DNA of 64,000 nt from a virus. The translations under genes were made by a program, and so were the position numbers. Each line of letters starts with the position of its first letter. Position 1 is the first letter of the stretch. The stretch is from IMG/VR virus record IMGVR_UViG_3300044730_001822, positions 1 to 64,000 of that record; one strand, written 5' to 3'. Below, one piece after another: positions 16,292 to 24,483 of this stretch. The notes beneath the pieces were generated by a model that did no database searches, had not been told where the DNA came from, and saw nothing but the letters and a program-made list of their open reading frames with translations.

Positions 16292-17365
16292 ATGATAATC
16301 ACGGGATGGGATATCCGAGGCGCAAAAATTGTTACCAAAAGCACAGTGACTTTTGACTATATTGTGGTGGCCGGTGGCGGCGCTGGTGGAGAACGTGGTG
16401 GGGGCGGTGGAGGAGGTGGCGGCGTTGTTGCTGGTCAATTAAGCGTTAATGAAGGTACCATTGGTTTTGAAGTGGGCGGTGGTGGCACCCAGTCCACGCC
16501 GTCATACCCCGGAAACGGAGCACCGGGTTCTAATTCTAGAATAGTCACGCCTTTGGTTGCGTTTGGTTCAATTGATGCCATTGGTGGGGGCGGTGGCGGT
16601 GGTGGTGAGAAGACAAACAACTATGAAAATAGAACTTTACAGCCGGGTTTACCCGGCGGTTCCGGGGGTGGTGGGCGCGGTGGTGGGTTTAATCAAACTC
16701 CTCCGGTGGCCCCTGTACCCGGACCTATACCAGGCGGCACAGGAACACCTGGACAAGGATTTGCAGGCGGAGCATCGGACATAAGAGCAGTGGCTGTGCC
16801 AGTGCCAACTCCTGCGCCCAGTCCGTCATGGGGCGCACGCACACAGGGTTATCCCACGACCAGTGGCGGCGGTGGGGGGGGGGGGGGTGGCGTTGGTGGT
16901 GGAGGGCCAATTGGCGGTGGTGGCGCTGGTGGCATAGGCTATCTCTGGCCTATAACCAATAGTCGATATGCCGGCGGCGGCGGTGGTGGTTCCGGTTTTT
17001 ATGGTCCTGGTCCGGGGCCTAACCCCGGTGGAATCCCCGGACCAGGTGGTGCAGGGGGTGGTGGTAACGGAAGCGGGGCCTATAAGATGGGTCTCGAGGA
17101 CGGTACAGGGTCTGGTTCGCCGGGTACTGTCAACACCGGAGGAGGTGGCGGTGGTGCAGGCAACAGTTTTAATCCGGGTCCTTTCTTTGGTCCGGCGTCA
17201 GGGACCAATGGTCCCGGAGGCGCCGGTGGTTCGGGTGTAATAATAGTGCAATATCCTGGCGGAACAGCACGTGGTACATTCAACCCTGCAGTTCCTGTAA
17301 CTACCCTAAATCCCGGTTCATTTGTTCGGCACACTATCGCAGGCAGTACCAACTGGACACTGTAA
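16292..17365 (+). CDS. Glycine-rich adhesin with G14 tract
   Basis: 357 residues. The N-terminus MIITGWDIRGAKIVTK is followed by TFDYIVVAGGGAGG and many glycine runs broken by Pro-rich loops. It has the same architecture as 15445-16272. ATG 16292 has GAGG upstream. The coding sequence contains 14 consecutive G at 16874-16887; a one-base slip would put most of the C-terminal half out of frame. It converges on the AAA ATPase gene, with a terminator between. Confidence 0.75.
   Translation: MIITGWDIRGAKIVTKSTVTFDYIVVAGGGAGGERGGGGGGGGGVVAGQLSVNEGTIGFEVGGGGTQSTPSYPGNGAPGSNSRIVTPLVAFGSIDAIGGGGGGGGEKTNNYENRTLQPGLPGGSGGGGRGGGFNQTPPVAPVPGPIPGGTGTPGQGFAGGASDIRAVAVPVPTPAPSPSWGARTQGYPTTSGGGGGGGGGVGGGGPIGGGGAGGIGYLWPITNSRYAGGGGGGSGFYGPGPGPNPGGIPGPGGAGGGGNGSGAYKMGLEDGTGSGSPGTVNTGGGGGGAGNSFNPGPFFGPASGTNGPGGAGGSGVIIVQYPGGTARGTFNPAVPVTTLNPGSFVRHTIAGSTNWTL
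16874..16887 (+). repeat. Homopolymeric G14 tract in coding sequence
   Basis: Fourteen consecutive G inside the glycine-rich adhesin gene. Tracts of this length are prone to slippage. Confidence 0.9.
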
Positions 17366-17366
17366 T

Positions 17367-17395
17367 AAAAAAAGGACGGTAGTTGCCTACCGTCC
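17367..17395 (-). terminator. Rho-independent terminator
   Basis: GGACGGTAG (374-382) pairs with CTACCGTCC (387-395) across a 4-base loop. Read on the minus strand it runs into seven T. It terminates the AAA ATPase transcript. Confidence 0.85.
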
Positions 17396-17403
17396 CCAAA
17401 ATG

Positions 17404-17432
17404 CCACTGACCCAGGAGCGTGAAGTCAGTGG
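17404..17432. terminator. Second hairpin between convergent genes
   Basis: CCACTGAC (404-411) pairs with GTCAGTGG (425-432) around a 13-base loop. No T tract; it may support termination or protect the 3' end. Confidence 0.45.
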
Positions 17433-17438
17433 GTACTG

Positions 17439-18479
17439 CTAAAAACTGTTCTTCATCACAGTATTCTCTGCCAAGGCACGCCAGTTGGCAGGCGATACCT
17501 TGACCAAGTCTGCTACCTTCAAACACATACGCAGGCTCAACTCACGTAGGCGACTCTGGTTAGTGGCCATGAACGCAAAGATCTCTTCTGCGATGCCTGG
17601 CTCGAGATTGTACTCGGCAAACAGGCCACCTTCGGCATCACGATGCACCTGCTGGATGCGCAACATCTTGTCACGCTCGGTGTTGATGGTCAGGTCCAGG
17701 AAGTGGCACCGAGATTGCAGTGCTTCCAAGTGATCCTGCAGTTTCTTGCTCTTTAAGTTTTCAAACTTCAAGTTGGTGATAAAGATACAGGAACCTTTGA
17801 ACTCAAACTGGTCGGGCACACCCTCACGGCGCAACATTGACGAGTCTGAGTTCCAGCAGATCCTACGACGCTTGCCCGAGTCCAGCGCGGCCTTGAGAAT
17901 GTTCAAGGCAATGTCGTCCATGAGCACCGAGTCACAGTCGTCAAACACCAATACATTCTTGGGGTCCGAATTCTTGAACAAGGCACAGTAAAGTCCAATG
18001 GGAGTCATTGCGCCTTTGATGATTTCAAACTTGACCTTTTTGCCTGACAATTTGTCAAAGATGCCGGCCTTTTCCAACTGGTACTCAACGCCAAAACTCT
18101 TGCCCACTCCCGGAGGACCAGACACGATCATGGCACGCACATCGCCGGCAATACAGGCACGGGTCATTTCGTCCAGGATGCTGAATCGCGTGGCGATACG
18201 ATCCATGGCTTCTTGATCTGTTTCCTGCGGTGCTATCTGCAGTTCTGCTTTTTTAAATTGTACGGTTTCGCTCACTTTATCTCCGTTGACTACTTGCACG
18301 TCTGAAATTTTATTTACTTTGATTTTGATCTGTTCAGGAAAGCCCGGGAATTGGCCGCCGTTTTCTACCAAGACATTGCCACCCTTGGCAGTGGTTTGAA
18401 AGTCGCGAATCAAGGTAAACACCTGACCCGATACGTCGGTATTGCGATACTCACCTGCTAAAATACGAACTTGTGCCAT
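17439..18479 (-). CDS. AAA-type ATPase
   Basis: 346 residues. An N-terminal region (1-85) precedes an AAA core with Walker A GPPGVGKS (121-128), Walker B NVLVFDDCDSVL (about 175-186) and a sensor-1-like FITNLKFEN. T4-like cyanophages carry a similar AAA protein of unknown target. It has its own sigma70 promoter and an AAGGAG Shine-Dalgarno before ATG 18479, so expression is probably early. A role as chaperone-like remodeller or replication accessory cannot be decided. It is not a clear gp44. Confidence 0.8.
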   Translation of the reverse strand: MAQVRILAGEYRNTDVSGQVFTLIRDFQTTAKGGNVLVENGGQFPGFPEQIKIKVNKISDVQVVNGDKVSETVQFKKAELQIAPQETDQEAMDRIATRFSILDEMTRACIAGDVRAMIVSGPPGVGKSFGVEYQLEKAGIFDKLSGKKVKFEIIKGAMTPIGLYCALFKNSDPKNVLVFDDCDSVLMDDIALNILKAALDSGKRRRICWNSDSSMLRREGVPDQFEFKGSCIFITNLKFENLKSKKLQDHLEALQSRCHFLDLTINTERDKMLRIQQVHRDAEGGLFAEYNLEPGIAEEIFAFMATNQSRLRELSLRMCLKVADLVKVSPANWRALAENTVMKNSF

Positions 18480-18510
18480 ACTGCGCTCCTTGCTTTATTA
18501 TATTAAACTT

Positions 18511-18539
18511 ATTATAGCAAAATCTGATTTATTGGTCAA
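18511..18539 (-). promoter_or_regulatory. Consensus sigma70-type promoter
   Basis: TTGACC (18539-18534), 17-base spacer, TATAAT (18516-18511), about 25 bases of leader, then AAGGAG and ATG 18479. The surrounding 18480-18625 gap also holds an imperfect inverted repeat (18541-18562) and nothing else recognised. Confidence 0.85.
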
Positions 18540-18625
18540 ATGCCAGTATCCATACTGTGGCATAAAAACAACACCATAAATCACTGTATTTTTACTGCGT
18601 TTCTAGTATATTAGCACAGTGGCAT

Positions 18626-19411
18626 TTAATGGTCAACCGCAGGCTGTTGTGTGGTGCGGCGCTCAATGTCTGCTTCTTCGCACTGCTCACCATACTGTAT
18701 TTCGATTATCTTGAGCGGGTTTGACTCGTTGTTGATCAGTTGATGCCATTCGTTGCGAGAGATATGAAGGTATTGGTGCCGATCAAACACTCCGTTGAGC
18801 TCTACATCTGTGGTGGTGCTGTCTATGGTATCAACTGTGGCTGTACCTTCGGCCACCAACCAGAACTCACTGCGTCCTTGATGTCGTTGCATACTGAGTG
18901 CGGCACCAGGATCCACTGTAAGTTCTTTGACTTTGACTCCTGCGGCTTGGTGCAGCACACGATAGTATCCCCAGGGTCTAGTGGTCTTGGGTGCTTTCCA
19001 TTCTTCCAAGATCCAACTACTGGAATTGGCCTTGTTGTTGCCACCTATTTCAAACTGAAAATCAATGCCCGGCACACGCATCTCAGGAATGTTTTCTTGT
19101 GTGCGGTCTCCGCCGTTGCAGAATATGATGGTGTCGTTGGGATGACGACGTTTGATCTCTTCCAGAGCGGCACAGCAGCTGCCATCTGAGTCATCAAAGT
19201 ATGCCAGCACCTGATCCACGCATCGCAAGGCACGCACCAAGGCCACACGCTCGGGTAAAGGCATGAATGCTCGACCTTTTTTGCGCTGTAACCACTCATC
19301 TGAGTTCACAGCAACATACAATCGATCAGCCAGCATACGGGCTGCTTCAAAACTGGCCAGGTGACCCGAGTGTAGCGGGTCGTATCCTCCGGAACATACT
19401 GCGATTTTCAT
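18626..19411 (-). CDS. Cytidylyltransferase-cupin fusion (sugar-nucleotide enzyme)
   Basis: 261 residues from ATG 19411, which has GGAGG upstream and overlaps the uvsY-like stop (ATGA). The N-terminal domain (1-130) has CSGGYDPLHSGHL, the HxGH signature of HldE/TagD-type nucleotidyltransferases, and VNSDEWLQRKKGRAFMPL. The C-terminal domain (about 140-245) starts RPWGYYRVLHQ and contains SMQRHQGRSEFWLVAEGTA, the cupin of type II phosphomannose isomerases. It may modify LPS-type sugars or make a small molecule. It sits in the recombination operon, which is odd for such an enzyme. Confidence 0.8.
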   Translation of the reverse strand: MKIAVCSGGYDPLHSGHLASFEAARMLADRLYVAVNSDEWLQRKKGRAFMPLPERVALVRALRCVDQVLAYFDDSDGSCCAALEEIKRRHPNDTIIFCNGGDRTQENIPEMRVPGIDFQFEIGGNNKANSSSWILEEWKAPKTTRPWGYYRVLHQAAGVKVKELTVDPGAALSMQRHQGRSEFWLVAEGTATVDTIDSTTTDVELNGVFDRHQYLHISRNEWHQLINNESNPLKIIEIQYGEQCEEADIERRTTQQPAVDH

Positions 19412-19863
19412 AGCGTCACATCCTCCATACCGGCTGTTCTTAGTCTGGTGATGTGTCCCAGCATCCAACTCTTGCTGTCAAGTCCTTTCATGATTCCCAA
19501 CCAACGATTGCGCAACAGTGCTACTTCGTTGATGATAGTTTCATAATCGATCACTTCATCTTCACCATCTACATACTTTTCGGCGTCTCTACTACTTAAT
19601 GCGCGAGCATAGCCCTCGAGATATTTTTGAAAATGGCGTCTGCGTATCTTACGCAGTTGGATATTGAGATAGTTTAATACTGCTTCTACTTCCTGCAGTT
19701 GATTGAATCTATGCTCGGTGATACCTGGTAGATCTTTCACATTACGCTCTACCAGGCCACCGATGCCAACTTCACGCTTGGCTTCCAAGAGTTCAGATTC
19801 GTAGTGTGCAATAAAATCGGGTATGGACCCTATGTCTGCTACTACTCTGCTGTACCAACTCAT
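19408..19863 (-). CDS. uvsY: UvsY-like recombination mediator
   Basis: 151 residues, helical and basic in the middle (IQLRKIRRRHFQKYLEGYAR) and ending NRWLGIMKGLDSKSWMLGHI. This pattern and its place behind uvsX fit UvsY, which loads UvsX onto gp32-coated ssDNA. The similarity to T4 UvsY itself is weak, so the assignment relies on the cyanophage-type pattern and context. Its start follows directly on the preceding stop (TAAATG). Confidence 0.7.
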   Translation of the reverse strand: MSWYSRVVADIGSIPDFIAHYESELLEAKREVGIGGLVERNVKDLPGITEHRFNQLQEVEAVLNYLNIQLRKIRRRHFQKYLEGYARALSSRDAEKYVDGEDEVIDYETIINEVALLRNRWLGIMKGLDSKSWMLGHITRLRTAGMEDVTL

Positions 19864-20109
19864 TTACCAGCGCTCGTCTTCTTCCTCATACTCTTCCTCT
19901 TCTTCCTCTTCTTCAAGGTGCTCTTCAGCATACTGCTTGACAGCACGTTTGATATCGGAGTCTCCGCGGAAAGCATCACGGATGTCGTCAATCTCATAGT
20001 TGTTTTCAAACAGTGTTGCTACCACTGCTTCGGCAGCATCACGGCGATCCACGGGATTGATACTGGGTTTGACATTGTCCCAGATTTCGGCTATGATATC
20101 TAAGCTCAT
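19864..20109 (-). CDS. Small acidic protein between uvsX and uvsY
   Basis: 81 residues with an extreme acidic C-terminus (HLEEEEEEEEYEEEDERW). An N-terminal helical part has DIIAEIWDNVKPSINPVDRR. Function unknown. The acidic tail could mimic DNA or contact gp32/UvsY. ATG 20109 overlaps the uvsX stop (ATGA). Confidence 0.75.
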   Translation of the reverse strand: MSLDIIAEIWDNVKPSINPVDRRDAAEAVVATLFENNYEIDDIRDAFRGDSDIKRAVKQYAEEHLEEEEEEEEYEEEDERW

Positions 20110-21254
20110 TCTGTTTCAGGTTCCTTTTTCTTGCGTTTGATCAACGGCTCAGGATCCACAGACACAGTATCTTGGATCGGTTGTGACACTGGTTCAATGA
20201 CTGGCGTTTCTTGTACCGTTGACTTCTTACTTATAGACAAGGCAGAAAAATCCTTCATAACTTGATCCAAGCAACCTGCTTCGTTTGATTCCCAGGCTCT
20301 GCGGAACTGTTTGATAATTTCGCCATCTGTGGTAGTATATGCCAGCCTGTTGCCGTCCTTGACCAGCATCTGTTGTTTTTCAAACAAGTCTACTAGACCC
20401 GAATAAGGATTCATACCTGTTTCATAAGGAATCTTGACCTGTACTGATTCGAAGGGCTTGGCATAGCGTGTTTTCATCACCTTGCAGGCAGCACGGATAC
20501 CCAACACTTCTGAAACTTTGTTGCCATCCTCGTCCTCTTTGAGTTTGAGTTTTTTCATGGCTACCACGATACTTGACGCATAGATAAAGCCTTGACCACC
20601 TGAGATCTTGTCATCGGGGTCAAACATATCTTGGCTGGCATATGTATGGTTGGTGGCTACCAAGCCCACGTTGTGACTTCCAAACATATTCACGCAGTTA
20701 CGCACCAGGGCTGTGAGTGCTTTGGGTTTGCGACCCAAGTCACCTTTTAAGTCACCGGCTTCAAACTGGTTCACGTCTGTGGGCGTGAGCAACATACCCA
20801 ACGAGTCTATCACAAACAAAACTTTGGGCTTGTCATCGCCGGGCAAGGTCTTGTAGTCTGCCATGAAACTGGTAATGGTCTTGGCCACGTCATCGATCAT
20901 GGCCATGTTTAATTTCAGTAACTTAGATTCATCTGTGTCCACTCCCAGGGCCTTGAGCCAGTCCTCATCAAGGGCATTTTCTGTGTCTACCAACACCACA
21001 AAAATACCCTGTTGCTGTGCGTGGCGCACCAAGTTGCCTGAGCAGATATAACTCTTGCCTGCGCCTGACTCGCCAGCAAACACAGTGACCTTGCCCAAGG
21101 GTATGCCTTTGTGGAAATCGCCAGATACCAAGTAGTTCAGCGCAAAGTTTCCTGTACTGATCCAGTCTGTGGGATCATTGAAACCAATGCTGAGCCCTTC
21201 AATGCTTTTGGTAATGTCCTTGCGGAACTTGCTGATGTCAAAGGGCTTGCCCAT
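20106..21254 (-). CDS. uvsX: UvsX, RecA-like recombinase
   Basis: 382 residues. RecA core with Walker A GESGAGKS (61-68), Walker B VLFVIDSLGML (about 145-155), and a conserved TNHTY/ISGGQGFIYASS region. The C-terminal tail is charged (LIKRKKKEPETE). It performs strand exchange in recombination-dependent replication and repair. The operon promoter lies at 21505-21533. ATG 21254 overlaps the upstream stop by one base (TAATG). Confidence 0.95.
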   Translation of the reverse strand: MGKPFDISKFRKDITKSIEGLSIGFNDPTDWISTGNFALNYLVSGDFHKGIPLGKVTVFAGESGAGKSYICSGNLVRHAQQQGIFVVLVDTENALDEDWLKALGVDTDESKLLKLNMAMIDDVAKTITSFMADYKTLPGDDKPKVLFVIDSLGMLLTPTDVNQFEAGDLKGDLGRKPKALTALVRNCVNMFGSHNVGLVATNHTYASQDMFDPDDKISGGQGFIYASSIVVAMKKLKLKEDEDGNKVSEVLGIRAACKVMKTRYAKPFESVQVKIPYETGMNPYSGLVDLFEKQQMLVKDGNRLAYTTTDGEIIKQFRRAWESNEAGCLDQVMKDFSALSISKKSTVQETPVIEPVSQPIQDTVSVDPEPLIKRKKKEPETE

Positions 21255-21463
21255 TATTCGTCCCTCGTGATTTCTGTGGCTTCGTTGATCAGCGAGACCA
21301 ACTGTTCTTGGGTGTTACAAAGTATTTTTACACTGCGCCAATCTTCTTCAGAGTTGCGTCCGGAGATTTCAAACATAAAGCCGTTGTCATACATCTGTAC
21401 AGTAAAACTGTCAGATACTTTTGCCAATTTGTCAGAGATTTTAGATATAGATTTTTTTGCCAT
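21254..21463 (-). CDS. Small protein leading the uvsX operon
   Basis: 69 residues from ATG 21463, preceded by AAGGAT. Starts MAKKSISKISDKLAKVSDSF and contains DNGFMFEISGRNSEEDW. No family recognised. Position and one-base overlap with uvsX suggest a recombination accessory. A longer TTG-started frame exists but would begin inside the promoter. Confidence 0.65.
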   Translation of the reverse strand: MAKKSISKISDKLAKVSDSFTVQMYDNGFMFEISGRNSEEDWRSVKILCNTQEQLVSLINEATEITRDE

Positions 21464-21491
21464 TTTGTTGATCCTTGTTGGTAAAGGTGCA

Positions 21492-21520
21492 GGGGTACAG
21501 TACAAGTATACTGTGACCCC
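21492..21520. promoter_or_regulatory. Palindrome overlapping the uvsX operon promoter
   Basis: GGGGTACAGTA (492-502) and TACTGTGACCCC (509-520) form a near-perfect inverted repeat covering the -10 box and start region. It could be an operator or a 5' hairpin. Confidence 0.55.
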
Positions 21521-21533
21521 TGCTATCAGTCAA
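21505..21533 (-). promoter_or_regulatory. Sigma70-type promoter of the uvsX operon
   Basis: TTGACT (21533-21528), 17-base spacer, TATACT (21510-21505), with a leader of roughly 35 bases before ATG 21463. Confidence 0.85.
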
Positions 21534-21542
21534 GAGTCGTGA

Positions 21543-22532
21543 TTACTGCTTTTGCTGACGTGCGCGGATCATAGCCAGGATGTCCTGGGCATTTGAACCA
21601 GATGCCTGCGCGGGTTTGGCCACTGGCGCCGAAGCAGCGTCTTCATCCTCGTCAAAAGATGATGCTGCCTTGGCCGGGGCCGGGGTAGAAGTGGCGCTTG
21701 CTTCTTCTGGGGCAGATGGCGCCGGGGAACCAGCCGGAGCCGCCATACCACCAGGGCGGAAGTAAGCACCCCAACGGTCGGGATCATAAGGTTTGCCATC
21801 AACGCTGGCCTCAAACATATCCTTCATTACCTTCAACTCTACATCGGTTGGCTTCTTCGGTAAGAAACTGGAGAGGTCAAACAAACCGAATTTCTCAATC
21901 GCTTCAAGTTCGGCCTGCGTCAGTGACGTTTCCTTACGTGCCCATTTACTGGTGCTGTAATCTGCATAACCACCTTTTGAGGTCTTGGAAACACGGAAAT
22001 CCAAGCCACGCTCATAGTCGGTTGGCAGTTCTTCAATCTCGGGATCCATCAAGCTCGCTTTGATGATGGTAAAGATCTGCGGGCTGATGATGAAACGCCG
22101 GATGGGGTTTTCTGGAAGTTTGTCTTCTGCAAGTTCTGACTCGCGTACAAAGCCTTGGAAGATGTAACTACGTTTCTTCCAGTACTTACGACCCATTTCT
22201 TCCAGGCTAGGGTCTTTGAACCATCCACGTACTTCTGCGAGGATTGGGCACGAGTCGCCCCACATCTCCACGCAAGGTACTTGGACCACTGTGGGTTTAG
22301 AATCCATTTCTCCTTTGACGCCAGCGAAAGGCAATTTGATCATTGCTCGTTCGATCCAGAAGAATGTGTTCTTGGAGTTTGCGTCTGGGAGGAATCTGAG
22401 GACTGCGGATTTGCCTTCCTCTAAGTTCCAGTGTGCGAAAATTGAATTATCACCGCCACCGGATTGAGAACCTTGTGTACGATTCTCTTGCGCCTGCAGT
22501 TTGGCGCGAATTTCTGCCATTGATGTTGCCAT
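21543..22532 (-). CDS. 32: ssDNA-binding protein gp32
   Basis: 329 residues from ATG 22532, which has AAAGGA upstream. The N-terminal MATSMAEIRAKLQAQENRTQ supplies the basic cooperativity segment. The core includes SIFAHWNLEEGKSAVLRFLPD and a Cys pair in VPCVEMWGDSC (a reduced zinc site compared with T4). The C-terminal tail is Ala/Pro-rich and acidic (FDEDEDA), ending in a conserved-type DILAMIRARQQKQ. It coats ssDNA and recruits UvsX/UvsY and gp41-loading factors. An ATG at 22592 gives 20 extra residues without gp32-like character. Confidence 0.93.
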   Translation of the reverse strand: MATSMAEIRAKLQAQENRTQGSQSGGGDNSIFAHWNLEEGKSAVLRFLPDANSKNTFFWIERAMIKLPFAGVKGEMDSKPTVVQVPCVEMWGDSCPILAEVRGWFKDPSLEEMGRKYWKKRSYIFQGFVRESELAEDKLPENPIRRFIISPQIFTIIKASLMDPEIEELPTDYERGLDFRVSKTSKGGYADYSTSKWARKETSLTQAELEAIEKFGLFDLSSFLPKKPTDVELKVMKDMFEASVDGKPYDPDRWGAYFRPGGMAAPAGSPAPSAPEEASATSTPAPAKAASSFDEDEDAASAPVAKPAQASGSNAQDILAMIRARQQKQ

Positions 22533-22598
22533 TGTAGGTTTGTCCTTTCGTTGCCTAAGTTGGTCTATGTTTATGCCTAGATACACAAGCATTCTGCA

Positions 22599-22627
22599 AG
22601 TGTAACAATATTATTTAGTCAGGTCAA
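22599..22627 (-). promoter_or_regulatory. Sigma70-type promoter of gp32
   Basis: TTGACC (22627-22622), 17-base spacer, TACACT (22604-22599). A late CTAAATA element lies inside the spacer. Confidence 0.7.
22612..22618 (-). promoter_or_regulatory. Late promoter CTAAATA upstream of gp32
   Basis: ACTAAATAAT on the minus strand, embedded in the sigma70 spacer, about 80 bases before ATG 22532. Confidence 0.55.
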
Positions 22628-22664
22628 TGACAAAGTGTATTTTTTTGGTAGTTTTTTTGCCAGA

Positions 22665-22994
22665 TTAGGCAGAAGCGACTTTGCGTCGTTTGACAGGAGA
22701 TTTTTGATGCTCTAGCACAGCTAGTTTGACTTCTTGCTCGTGTACTTCTTCGTGTACTGTGGATAGTTCTCTTTTGATTTCGGAAACGTCTTGTTCGATG
22801 TTGATGACTTTTTCGTGTAGGATGCCTAGGATTTGATTCTGTGCTTCGTGTTCTTTGGTCACGTAATCCATATTGGCATTGACCTGATTGAACCAGTGCT
22901 TGAGCTGCCACCAGATTCCACCAAGAGAAAAGAAAAATATCAACAACCACCAGTCGCGGATAATGGTGTTCGCGAGAGTTACAAAATCTGTCAT
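22665..22994 (-). CDS. Small membrane protein with coiled coil
   Basis: 109 residues. One hydrophobic segment near the N-terminus (DWWLLIFFFSLGGIWWQL, about 14-31) is followed by a long charged helix (about 40-95) with heptad character and a basic tail (SPVKRRKVASA). The arrangement suggests an inner-membrane-anchored coiled coil. A role in lysis control or superinfection exclusion is possible but unsupported. Function unknown. Confidence 0.65.
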   Translation of the reverse strand: MTDFVTLANTIIRDWWLLIFFFSLGGIWWQLKHWFNQVNANMDYVTKEHEAQNQILGILHEKVINIEQDVSEIKRELSTVHEEVHEQEVKLAVLEHQKSPVKRRKVASA

Positions 22995-23075
22995 AACGGT
23001 TCACTTTCGATGCAGCACAATTATGACTCGATCATGCCAGCATGGGTTCGATTTTATTTATGTCAGGATAGAATT

Positions 23076-24467
23076 TTAAGGCTTGAAGCCAACAGAATTT
23101 GGCGGAACTTGGCGTTGTGTCGCGCCTGAAAGTTCTCGTTGTACTGCTGCAGGATCCGGTTGTGCGTCGGGCTCGCGAACCACGCTCTTGATCTTGGGTG
23201 CGCCACCTCTAGTGTCAATCTGTTGTGTGCGAGATATCTTTTGGGCTACTCGTGCTACCGATTCATGATCAGCACCTTGATTCTGCATCCACTTTAATAT
23301 AATGGGTCTGGCATCTGCTTCGGGATCAGATTCGGCAGCATCGCTCAACATATCAAACAGCACATCATCGCCCAGCAAGTCATACAGCTTGCCTGTGGCA
23401 TTTTGTGCATTGGCGCCCAGTTTCAAGGGCTGGCTCATGATTTGAATCAGTTGATCTTCGGCATCTTGGTCTTTGGGCAAGGACCAAGTACCTTCCAGCA
23501 AACTATCAGCCCAGGCTTCAAACTGGTCAGCTTCGGCCATGGTGCCCAGTATTGGTGCTACTTCTGCTACCATTTCTTGATTGGGTGCTTGGCAAAACAG
23601 TTCTTTGATGGCCTGTACCGTGCTCTCAGTCACAGCAACATCAGAGGATGAATCAAAATTACTCACGTGAGTTTGATAGCCTCGACGACCTGCCAGGCTC
23701 TTTAGACGTTTTCTCTGTTCTTGATAATGACGGCGTGCGGCTTCTACCAGTTCAATCTGTGGCGTGTTGGCCCAGTTGCCTGCAGATACTCTGCGCAGGA
23801 AATTGCCCATGACCGCACACTCTTTCACCATCTTGGTGATATTCTGTCCCACTGGATCCCAAGGATTGCCACCTTCGGCACAGTGGCGTGCCATGGCGCG
23901 ACCTCCTACCAAACTGGTAAAGGGCAGTTTGAATCTCTGTTCATCTGCAGTTTCTATAAAAAGTTCTTGTATGTGTCGAAATCTAGCATCACCTTCGTTG
24001 ATGTCACGGTTGTGACGTATTCTCAGTTTGGTCTTCTGTGGACCAGTGGTGCGGCTGATGTGTTTGCTGCCCCAATAGCGTCCTTCTGCCAGGTTGGCAG
24101 ACTCTGCACGTTTCAAACGATACGGCAGTTGGCTGGCATCTGATATTTTAAAGTCTGGGCTTTTGCGTCTTGCAAAGTTGCGTAATTCTTGCATGAAAGC
24201 AAACCAAGCATCTCTAGCGCCCGAATCGTTGTCCATGTGTTTGCCAATGGCATCTGTGACCAGCAATTCTATGCTGAGATCTGGACTTAAGATTATGACC
24301 ACGGAGCCATAGTTGGTGCCGTTGTGCTCAAAGTCAAAACTGAATATATCGCTGTCTTGTATGGCCGCGTCTTGATTTCCAGTGTTGTTGAGGCTTTTGA
24401 CATCAAAACCTTTGGCTGTGAGCAGGTTGTACAATTGTTGGGCTATGTTGTCTTTGGTTTGGGGCAT
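23076..24467 (-). CDS. Hypothetical protein, 463 residues
   Basis: No domain recognised. The middle contains a segment with GGRAMARHCAEGGNPWDPVG and a basic region RRHYQEQRKRLKSLAGRRGY; the C-terminus is Gln/Pro/Asp-rich. An AATAAATA element sits four bases before ATG 24467, so late, possibly leaderless, expression is likely. Its position next to gp17 hints at a virion or packaging role. Confidence 0.65.
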   Translation of the reverse strand: MPQTKDNIAQQLYNLLTAKGFDVKSLNNTGNQDAAIQDSDIFSFDFEHNGTNYGSVVIILSPDLSIELLVTDAIGKHMDNDSGARDAWFAFMQELRNFARRKSPDFKISDASQLPYRLKRAESANLAEGRYWGSKHISRTTGPQKTKLRIRHNRDINEGDARFRHIQELFIETADEQRFKLPFTSLVGGRAMARHCAEGGNPWDPVGQNITKMVKECAVMGNFLRRVSAGNWANTPQIELVEAARRHYQEQRKRLKSLAGRRGYQTHVSNFDSSSDVAVTESTVQAIKELFCQAPNQEMVAEVAPILGTMAEADQFEAWADSLLEGTWSLPKDQDAEDQLIQIMSQPLKLGANAQNATGKLYDLLGDDVLFDMLSDAAESDPEADARPIILKWMQNQGADHESVARVAQKISRTQQIDTRGGAPKIKSVVREPDAQPDPAAVQRELSGATQRQVPPNSVGFKP

Positions 24468-24471
24468 ATTG

Positions 24472-24479
24472 TATTTATT
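24472..24479 (-). promoter_or_regulatory. Late promoter-like AATAAATA
   Basis: One mismatch from TATAAATA, four bases before ATG 24467. Confidence 0.45.
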
Positions 24480-24483
24480 AAAA

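Noticed and set aside
18480-18625. tRNA or small RNA in the longest intergenic gap
   Set aside because: No cloverleaf or T-loop found; the gap is explained by a sigma70 promoter and a weak inverted repeat.
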